Positions 1 through 5,276 of a DNA stretch of 5,276 nt are shown here, in pieces. The first letter of the stretch is position 1. Each line of letters opens with the position of its first letter. The translations under genes were made by a program, and so were the position numbers. This DNA comes from Pseudomonadota bacterium (GTDB lineage: Bacteria > Pseudomonadota > Gammaproteobacteria > Burkholderiales > Thiobacillaceae), in the NCBI GenBank assembly GCA_021802595.1, contig JAJZRT010000318.1, forward strand, positions 1 to 5,276. The letters run 5' to 3'. Below the pieces are notes generated by a model. It was not told the DNA's origin. It did not search any database and was given only the letters and a program-made list of their open reading frames with translations.

Positions 1-892
1 GGTGCCGCTCATCCGCGTGCGCGACAACCTCGATCTCAAGCCAAACAGCTACCGCATCACCCTCAAGGGCGTCGACGTGGCACATGGCGAGATGCCTACC
101 GGCCAGGTACTGGCGGTCGACATGGGCGATGTGCTCGGACGCCTCGATGGCACACCGGGACTGGATCCGCTGACCGGACTGGCCGGGGTCTGGATCGATG
201 CCGGACGGGTGGAGGAGGCCGAACTGCGCGGCTTTGTGGTGCTGGAGCCCGCCGAACTGATCGCGCGCCAGGTCGAGGCCGTATTCCGCCAGCACGCACC
301 CGAACTGCTGGGGCGCACCGAAGTGCAGCAACTGCTCGACACGCTGGCGCGCAGCCATCCGGGGCTGGTCGAGGACGTGACGCCGCGCCATCTGCCGCTG
401 ACCAGCGTACAGGCGGTATTGCAGCAGCTGATCGCGGAAAACGTCTCGATCCGCGACACCCGCACCCTTTTTGAAACGCTGGCGGCACGGGCGCCGAAAA
501 GCCAGGCCATCGACGAACTGGTGGAAACCGTGCGCGCCGCGCTGGGACGCAGCATCGTCGACCGCCTGTTCGAAGGCAGCAGCACGCTGCATGTCATCGG
601 CTTGGCGGCGGCCACCGAAACCCGTTTGCTGAACGAGATGGGTGACGAGGGCGAGGCGCTGCTGTCGCCCGCCACGCTGGATGCCTTGAACGAAGCGGCG
701 GAACGCGCAGTGGCCGAGCAGGAGCGTGAAGGCTATCCGCCGGTGCTGCTGACCTCGCCCAGCCTGCGCGCCATTCTTTCCCGCCTGCTGCGGCGCAGCC
801 TGCCGCAACTTTCGGTGATTGCCTATGCCGAGGTGCCTGCCGATAAAATGGTCCAGGTGGGTGTGGAACTGGCGATGGGAGAGCGTGAATGA
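1..892 (+). CDS. flhA: Flagellar export gate protein FlhA, C-terminal part (5' truncated)
   Basis: This is the cytoplasmic half of FlhA, the ring-forming export-gate subunit of the flagellar type III secretion system, which docks chaperone-substrate complexes. The window opens inside the gene: the GTG at position 2 is an internal valine codon, not a start. About 296 residues are visible of a protein that is usually close to 690, so the membrane domain lies upstream. Family segments seen are RVRDNLDLKPNSYRI (residues 5-19), LKGVDVAHGE (21-30), HAPELLGRTEVQQLLD (98-113), LPLTSVQAVLQQLIAENV (131-148, then SIRDTRTLFETLA) and the C-terminal block GYPPVLLTSPSLRAILSRLL (244-263). Two normally well-kept stretches differ: residues 56-65 read PLTGLAGVWI and residues 83-90 read PAELIARQ. 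A type III secretion SctV homologue is the main alternative, but the directly overlapping flhF makes the flagellar assignment firm. The stop overlaps the flhF start as ATGA. Confidence 0.93.
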   Translation, partial: VPLIRVRDNLDLKPNSYRITLKGVDVAHGEMPTGQVLAVDMGDVLGRLDGTPGLDPLTGLAGVWIDAGRVEEAELRGFVVLEPAELIARQVEAVFRQHAPELLGRTEVQQLLDTLARSHPGLVEDVTPRHLPLTSVQAVLQQLIAENVSIRDTRTLFETLAARAPKSQAIDELVETVRAALGRSIVDRLFEGSSTLHVIGLAAATETRLLNEMGDEGEALLSPATLDALNEAAERAVAEQEREGYPPVLLTSPSLRAILSRLLRRSLPQLSVIAYAEVPADKMVQVGVELAMGERE

Positions 893-2025
893 GCGTGCGG
901 GTATTTGTTGCGGCGAATACGCGTGAGGGCCTGCAGCGCATACGCGAAGAACTGGGTGACGACGCCGTGGTGCTGTCTACCCGACCGCACCCGCAGGGTG
1001 TCGAATTGCTGGCCAGCGCCTATGGCGATCTTACCGTGCCGGCGGTCGGCGAGCCGGCTGATCCGGCGGGCAGTTCGCGGATTCTGACCGAGCTGTCGCG
1101 TCTGCGCGGCCTGCTGCAGAATCAGCTGGCCGGTTTTGCGTGGGGCACGGCCCGGCGGCGTGACCCGATCCGGGTGGCGCTGATGCAAACCCTGTTCGCG
1201 GCGGGATTCGGCAGTCAGCTTGCCCGTACCCTGGCCGCGCGCCTGCCGCGTGGACTCGATGGCGAGCCCGCCCAGCGCTGGTTGCGTCAGGTGCTGATAC
1301 GCAATCTGCCGCTGGTGGGACGGGAAGCCAACCTGATGTCAGCAGGCGGCCGCTACGCGCTGGTCGGTTCGACCGGCTCGGGCAAGACCACCACTCTTGC
1401 CAAACTTGCCGCACGCGGCGTCGAGGCCCATGGCGCCGCCCACGTGGCACTGGTGGCCGCCGACGCCTACCGCATCGGGGCAACGGCGCAACTGACGGTG
1501 TATGCCGAGTTGCTGGGCGTGTCGCTGCATGTGGCCCAAGACCCAGCCGGCCTGGCCAGGCTGCTGCCGCAGCTCGCCGCCAGGAGGCTGGTGCTGATCG
1601 ACACCGCTGGTTTTGCGCCCACCGACCCGCGTACCCGCGAGGGGCAGGCGCTGGATGTCCTGGGTGTGCGCCGTCTTGCCGTGATCGCTGCGAACCAGCA
1701 GGGCGTGGCGATCGAGCAGGCGATGTCGCGCTTTGGCGAAGGGGCGGCCGCCTGCGTTCTGACAAAGCTCGACGAAGCGCCGCAGCTGGGCGCGGCGCTC
1801 GACAGCGTGATCCGCCATCGTCTGCCGCTGGCCTATATCGCAGGCGGGCAGCGTGTGCCGGAAGACCTCCATGTCCCCAACGCCGCCTATCTCGTCGACC
1901 GCGCGCTGAAGGGCGGGCAACTCGCCACTCCGTATGCCCTTGAAGCCGAGGACTGGCCTCTGTTTGCGGGCGTGGAGGCCGAGCGCGCGGAGCGTCGGCC
2001 CCTGAAGGGCATGAATGCCGGCTGA
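889..2025 (+). CDS. flhF: Flagellar biosynthesis GTPase FlhF
   Basis: FlhF is an SRP-family GTPase (relative of Ffh and FtsY) that sets the site, and with FlhG the number, of flagella by recruiting early basal-body parts to the membrane. The protein has 378 residues, within the usual range and near the B. subtilis size. The N-terminus (VRVFVAANTREGLQRIREEL, residues 3-22) is the typical FlhF opening, followed by a short basic/linker region and a helical N domain (about 65-150). The NTPase domain shows the P-loop GSTGSGKT (160-167), the SRP-type DAYRIGATAQL segment (192-202), DTAG (238-241), the guanine-specificity motif TKLDEA (292-297) and the closing YIAGGQRVPEDL (316-327). All catalytic motifs look intact. 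The start is the ATG overlapping the flhA stop, with GGGAG at 877-881 placed 7 bases upstream. Its 3' end overlaps the next gene by 11 bases, so translation of the pair is probably coupled. Confidence 0.95.
   Translation: MSVRVFVAANTREGLQRIREELGDDAVVLSTRPHPQGVELLASAYGDLTVPAVGEPADPAGSSRILTELSRLRGLLQNQLAGFAWGTARRRDPIRVALMQTLFAAGFGSQLARTLAARLPRGLDGEPAQRWLRQVLIRNLPLVGREANLMSAGGRYALVGSTGSGKTTTLAKLAARGVEAHGAAHVALVAADAYRIGATAQLTVYAELLGVSLHVAQDPAGLARLLPQLAARRLVLIDTAGFAPTDPRTREGQALDVLGVRRLAVIAANQQGVAIEQAMSRFGEGAAACVLTKLDEAPQLGAALDSVIRHRLPLAYIAGGQRVPEDLHVPNAAYLVDRALKGGQLATPYALEAEDWPLFAGVEAERAERRPLKGMNAG
2004..2009 (+). promoter_or_regulatory. Ribosome binding site of the flhG-like gene
   Basis: GAAGGG lies 5 bases before the ATG at 2015, inside the end of flhF. 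It supports this start and suggests the degenerate flhG-like gene is still translated, probably coupled to flhF. Confidence 0.55.
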
Positions 2026-2656
2026 CCAGGCAGCCGGGTTGCGACGGCACGGCGCGCGGCAGCCGCTGCGCTGCATCAGCTGTTTTTCGGATTCCGTCGG
2101 CTTCGGCGTTCGTCTGGCGCATGCGCTGCATGAACTCGGCCGGGTGTCCCTGCTGGTCGATACGCAGGGTCGTGTCTTTGCAGAATCCTCCCCCCGCAGC
2201 CTGTTTGACTGGGCGCATCAGATCGAGCGCCGACAGTTGCACACCCTGCCGCAGGCCTATGGCGAGGGCTGGTATGCGCCCGGCGTGCGGGCGGATGATC
2301 CTGCCGTGTATGGGATGGCGAACGGCTATGGCCATGTGATATTCGACGCGGGGTGGGGCGGCGACCTTGCGCTGCCACCGGACTCGGCGCATACGGTCGT
2401 CATGGAAGTACATTCTGCCGGCGAATCGATGCGGCATGCCTATGCGGTGCTCAAAACGCTGGCGCGTTCGGGGCGTGCGGTCAGCGTGGGCATGCTGGGC
2501 GATCCCGCCGCTTGCGATCGGGTGCGAGCCGCGGCTTGCCGTTTTCTTGAGCGGAGATTCGCGGAAGCCATTTTCAGCGCGGCACATGCGGATGATGCAT
2601 TTGCCGCGCTAGCCGTTAGAATGGTGAGCGAGGAGACGGGCCTGACGGCTTGTTGA
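2015..2656 (+). CDS. Degenerate FlhG/FleN-like (MinD/ParA-fold) protein without Walker A motif
   Basis: The product has 213 residues and lies between flhF and fliA, where flhG (fleN, ylxH), the MinD-type ATPase controlling flagellar number, is usual. What is seen: the N-terminus carries DQAAGLR (4-10), matching the DQAxxLR motif with which FlhG inserts into FlhF and stimulates its GTPase. The rest follows a MinD-like outline: a first strand (residues 19-23), a helix LAHALHELG (34-42), a strand ending in Asp (VSLLVD, 44-49), a Walker B-like strand HVIFDAG (107-113), and AHTVVMEVHSAGESMRHAYA (125-144), which resembles the FlhG stretch after Walker B. Where KGGVGKT should stand there is SDSVGFG (25-31), with no Lys or Thr. 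The protein contains one lysine (K147). At 213 residues it is shorter than the usual 270-300. Inference: it cannot bind or hydrolyse ATP normally and may act only as an FlhF activator. Third codon positions look less G/C-rich than in neighbours (21 of 30 versus 25 of 30 in sampled codons 21-50 of fliA and the malic enzyme). Fold assignment is by eye. Confidence 0.72.
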   Translation: MPADQAAGLRRHGARQPLRCISCFSDSVGFGVRLAHALHELGRVSLLVDTQGRVFAESSPRSLFDWAHQIERRQLHTLPQAYGEGWYAPGVRADDPAVYGMANGYGHVIFDAGWGGDLALPPDSAHTVVMEVHSAGESMRHAYAVLKTLARSGRAVSVGMLGDPAACDRVRAAACRFLERRFAEAIFSAAHADDAFAALAVRMVSEETGLTAC

Positions 2657-2682
2657 ATATAAAGACAGGAAACCCCTGAAAC

Positions 2683-3393
2683 ATGGCTGGTAAACACGCG
2701 TCGCAAGACGAACAGATCACCAAATATGCGCCGCTGGTCAAGCGTATTGCGTATCACATGATGGCGCGCCTGCCCGCCAGCGTCGAGGTAGACGACCTCA
2801 TCCAGGTCGGACTGATCGGCCTGATGGACGCGGTGGGGCGCTTCGACGGCACCCAGGGCGCGCAGTTCGAATCCTATGCCACCCAGCGCATCCGCGGCGC
2901 CATGCTCGACGAACTGCGCGAAGCCGACTGGCTGCCGCGTCACGTGCGGCAGAAATCGCGCCAGATCGAGGCGGCCATCCACCGCCTGGAACAGCGCAAC
3001 GGCAAGTCGCCGAGCGAGCAGGAAATCTCCGCCGAACTGGGCATGCCGATCGACCAGTATCAATCCATGCTGGGCGACGTGAAGTGTTCCCAACTGCTGT
3101 ATTACGAAGATTTCTCGGACGAAGACAGCGCCAGTTTCCTCGAGCGCTATCTGGTCGACGGCAGCAGCGACCCGCTCGCGGTGCTGGAGGACGAGGGATT
3201 CCGCGACAGCCTGATCGCGGCGATCCACCACCTGCCCGAGCGCGAGCGCAGCATGATGGGCATGTACTACGAGCAGGACATGAACCTGAAGGAAATCGGC
3301 GCCGTGCTCGGCGTCTCCGAATCGCGCGTGTGCCAGTTGCATTCGCAGGCGGTCGCGCGTCTGCGCGCCCAGTTGAAGATCTGGAAGGACTGA
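2683..3393 (+). CDS. fliA: RNA polymerase sigma factor FliA (sigma-28)
   Basis: FliA directs RNA polymerase to late flagellar promoters (flagellin, motor and chemotaxis genes) and is held inactive by the anti-sigma factor FlgM until the hook is complete. The 236-residue length is typical. Region 2 spans about residues 16-85, with VDDLIQVGLIGLMDAVGRFD (36-55), then FESYATQRIRGAMLDELREA (62-81). The DWLPRHVRQ step into region 3 follows (82-90), with region 3 to about 135 including NGKSPSEQEISAELGM (106-121). Region 4 is about 180-231: LPERERSMMGMYYEQDMNLK (184-203) and the helix-turn-helix EIGAVLGVSESRVCQLHSQA (204-223). Nothing looks damaged. The start is the ATG at 2683. An AGGA at 2667-2670 lies 12 bases upstream, a rather long spacing. 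The gene begins 26 bases after the flhG-like stop, so co-transcription with flhA-flhF is likely. No sigma-28 promoter is visible directly in front. Confidence 0.96.
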   Translation: MAGKHASQDEQITKYAPLVKRIAYHMMARLPASVEVDDLIQVGLIGLMDAVGRFDGTQGAQFESYATQRIRGAMLDELREADWLPRHVRQKSRQIEAAIHRLEQRNGKSPSEQEISAELGMPIDQYQSMLGDVKCSQLLYYEDFSDEDSASFLERYLVDGSSDPLAVLEDEGFRDSLIAAIHHLPERERSMMGMYYEQDMNLKEIGAVLGVSESRVCQLHSQAVARLRAQLKIWKD

Positions 3394-3413
3394 GTCGGCG
3401 CGAACGGGCCAGG

Positions 3414-3429
3414 CGCGGACAAATCCGCG
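3414..3429. repeat. Perfect 6-bp inverted repeat (hairpin) in the fliA-malic enzyme gap
   Basis: CGCGGA, loop CAAA, then TCCGCG forms a perfect 6-bp GC-rich stem with a 4-base loop, 21 bases after the fliA stop. No T-run follows, so it is not a standard intrinsic terminator. It could be a weak pause or transcript-end structure, a small protein-binding palindrome, or chance in GC-rich DNA. Its last base overlaps the possible -10 box. Confidence 0.4.
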
Positions 3430-3434
3430 ATAAT
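3429..3434 (+). promoter_or_regulatory. Possible -10 box for the malic enzyme gene
   Basis: GATAAT matches 5 of 6 bases of the sigma-70 -10 consensus and lies in the short gap before the malic enzyme gene. It would place transcription start near 3441, giving a leader of about 27 bases. No convincing -35 hexamer is found 16-18 bases upstream, so an activator would be needed or the match is accidental. Confidence 0.25.
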
Positions 3435-3467
3435 GCGAGCTTGTTCAATCCGTTCGCCCGTCTTCCC

Positions 3468-4739
<1,272 letters not shown>

Positions 4740-4761
4740 TCCGATCGACCCACATCGTGTC

Positions 4762-5142
4762 GTGAAACCGGTCGCGCGCCCCGTTTACCTGAATCTGCTG
4801 CACATTCACCTGCCGCTGCCAGGCTGGGTGTCGATCCTGCACCGGGTGTCGGGCGCACTGCTGTTTGCGGCTGTCCCGTTCGGGGCGTGGGCGCTGTCGG
4901 TGTCGCTGTCGGGCGAAGCCGGGTTCCGGCGGATGGCGGGTACGCTGGCCCACCCGCTGGTCAGGCTGCTCGCGCTGCTTCTGGTCTGGTCATTCGCACA
5001 TCATGTCTTTGCCGGCCTGCGGCACCTGGCGCTGGATGCGCACTGGGGCACGGACCTCAGGCGAGCCCGGCAGAGCAGCCTGGCGGTCCTGCTGGCGGCT
5101 GCCGTGGTCACGCTCATCGGCGCGTGGAGGCTGTTCGCGTGA
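4762..5142 (+). CDS. sdhC: Succinate dehydrogenase cytochrome b556 subunit SdhC
   Basis: SdhC is one of two membrane anchors of respiratory complex II; it helps bind heme b and ubiquinone and passes electrons from succinate oxidation to the quinone pool. From the GTG at 4762 the protein has 126 residues, a normal size. Seen: RPVYLNL (6-12), SILHRVSG (24-31) and HHVFAGLRHLALD (80-92). Aligned with E. coli SdhC, Ser24 and Arg28 match the quinone-site Ser27 and Arg31, and His81 matches the heme ligand His84. Three hydrophobic segments lie at about 24-48, 66-90 and 106-124. The start is a judgement: no ATG lies in frame near the conserved RPVYLNL, and an earlier in-frame GTG (4651) would overlap the malic enzyme gene by 89 bases with a non-conserved Arg-rich leader. 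No clear Shine-Dalgarno precedes 4762. The gene begins 22 bases after the malic enzyme stop, suggesting co-transcription, and overlaps sdhD by 4 bases. Confidence 0.93.
   Translation: MKPVARPVYLNLLHIHLPLPGWVSILHRVSGALLFAAVPFGAWALSVSLSGEAGFRRMAGTLAHPLVRLLALLLVWSFAHHVFAGLRHLALDAHWGTDLRRARQSSLAVLLAAAVVTLIGAWRLFA
5126..5130 (+). promoter_or_regulatory. Ribosome binding site deciding the sdhD GTG start
   Basis: GGAGG lies 8 bases before the GTG at 5139, within the end of sdhC. It is the strongest Shine-Dalgarno match in the window and supports a GTG start overlapping the sdhC stop (GTGA). Confidence 0.65.
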
Positions 5143-5276
5143 AGTCGGCAAGCGGATCGCATACCGGCACCGGCACCTGGCTGGTGCAGCGGGCCACGGC
5201 GGTGCTGCTCGCCGTGGCGCTGCCGGGCCTGCTGCTCTATTTTCTCTTCGCACTACCGACCGATTTTTCCGGCTGG
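5139..5276 (+). CDS. sdhD: Succinate dehydrogenase membrane anchor SdhD, N-terminal part (3' truncated)
   Basis: SdhD is the second membrane anchor of complex II and supplies the other heme b ligand. Only 46 codons are in the window, all open to its end. The visible protein begins MKSASGSHTGTGTWLVQRAT, then a hydrophobic first membrane segment (about residues 20-39, rich in Leu, Ala and Val), ending LPTDFSGW. The polar N-terminus leading to W-L-x-Q-R-A-T-A-V is typical of SdhD, as is the position directly after sdhC. The heme-binding histidine and remaining helices lie beyond the window. The start is GTG, overlapping the sdhC TGA by 4 bases with GGAGG at 5126-5130 in front. sdhA and sdhB would be expected next. 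Confidence 0.88.
   Translation, partial: MKSASGSHTGTGTWLVQRATAVLLAVALPGLLLYFLFALPTDFSGW

Noticed and set aside
1031..2587. Long open frame on the - strand (518 codons) opposite flhF and the flhG-like gene
   Set aside because: It is antisense to well-supported genes, its translation is Arg/Pro/Ala-rich with no recognisable motif, and such frames are common opposite GC-rich genes.
2580..2604. GGCAC ... TTGC as a sigma-54 promoter before fliA
   Set aside because: The two elements are about 20 bases apart, far more than sigma-54 promoters allow.
2617..2622. TAGAAT as a -10 box for fliA
   Set aside because: It matches 5 of 6 bases but has no -35 hexamer at 16-18 bases and no extended -10; TTGCCG at 2601 is only 10 bases away. 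It lies in the end of the flhG-like gene.
2015..2656. The flhG-like gene as a frameshifted pseudogene of flhG
   Set aside because: The frame is uninterrupted, has a ribosome site, and the MinD-like outline continues in one frame to the end; the missing P-loop is a local change, and no P-loop motif was noticed in the other frames.
2658..2682. TAAAG near 2660 as a sigma-28 -35 element, or TATAAA at 2658 as a -10 box
   Set aside because: No GCCGATAA-like partner follows at the needed distance, and no -35 precedes TATAAA.
3084..3467. Upstream extension of the malic enzyme frame into fliA
   Set aside because: The extension is out of frame with fliA, Arg-rich and unlike malic enzymes; homology begins after the ATG at 3468.

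Overview
The window looks like chromosomal DNA from a GC-rich proteobacterium, most likely a betaproteobacterium. This is inferred from the strong G/C bias at third codon positions, the polar-type flagellar order flhA-flhF-flhG-fliA, and the proteobacterial SdhC/SdhD sequences. No genus can be named from the sequence alone. All genes lie on the + strand and are packed tightly. No gap exceeds 75 bases, and there are no RNA genes, mobile elements or CRISPR arrays.

Positions 1-3393 are the end of a flagellar cluster. It holds the cytoplasmic part of FlhA (export gate), FlhF (SRP-type GTPase for flagellar placement), a small gene in the slot normally held by flhG/fleN, and fliA (sigma-28). flhA/flhF overlap by 4 bases (ATGA) and flhF/flhG-like by 11 bases. 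fliA follows after 26 bases, so the four genes probably form one operon.

Positions 3468-5276 are central carbon metabolism: a short, single-domain malic enzyme, then sdhC and the start of sdhD, the two membrane anchors of succinate dehydrogenase. sdhA and sdhB presumably follow outside the window. Malic enzyme turns malate into pyruvate and succinate dehydrogenase feeds the malate-forming part of the TCA cycle, so the neighbours are metabolically linked. The change of theme occurs in a 74-base gap holding a small perfect hairpin and a possible -10 box.

The most unusual item is the gene at 2015-2656. It keeps the N-terminal DQAxxLR motif by which FlhG proteins activate FlhF, and the outline of a MinD/ParA fold, but has no recognisable Walker A P-loop and is shorter than usual. 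It looks like a pseudo-ATPase FlhG that may retain only the FlhF-activating role. The adjacent FlhA fragment also departs from the usual FlhA consensus at two points.
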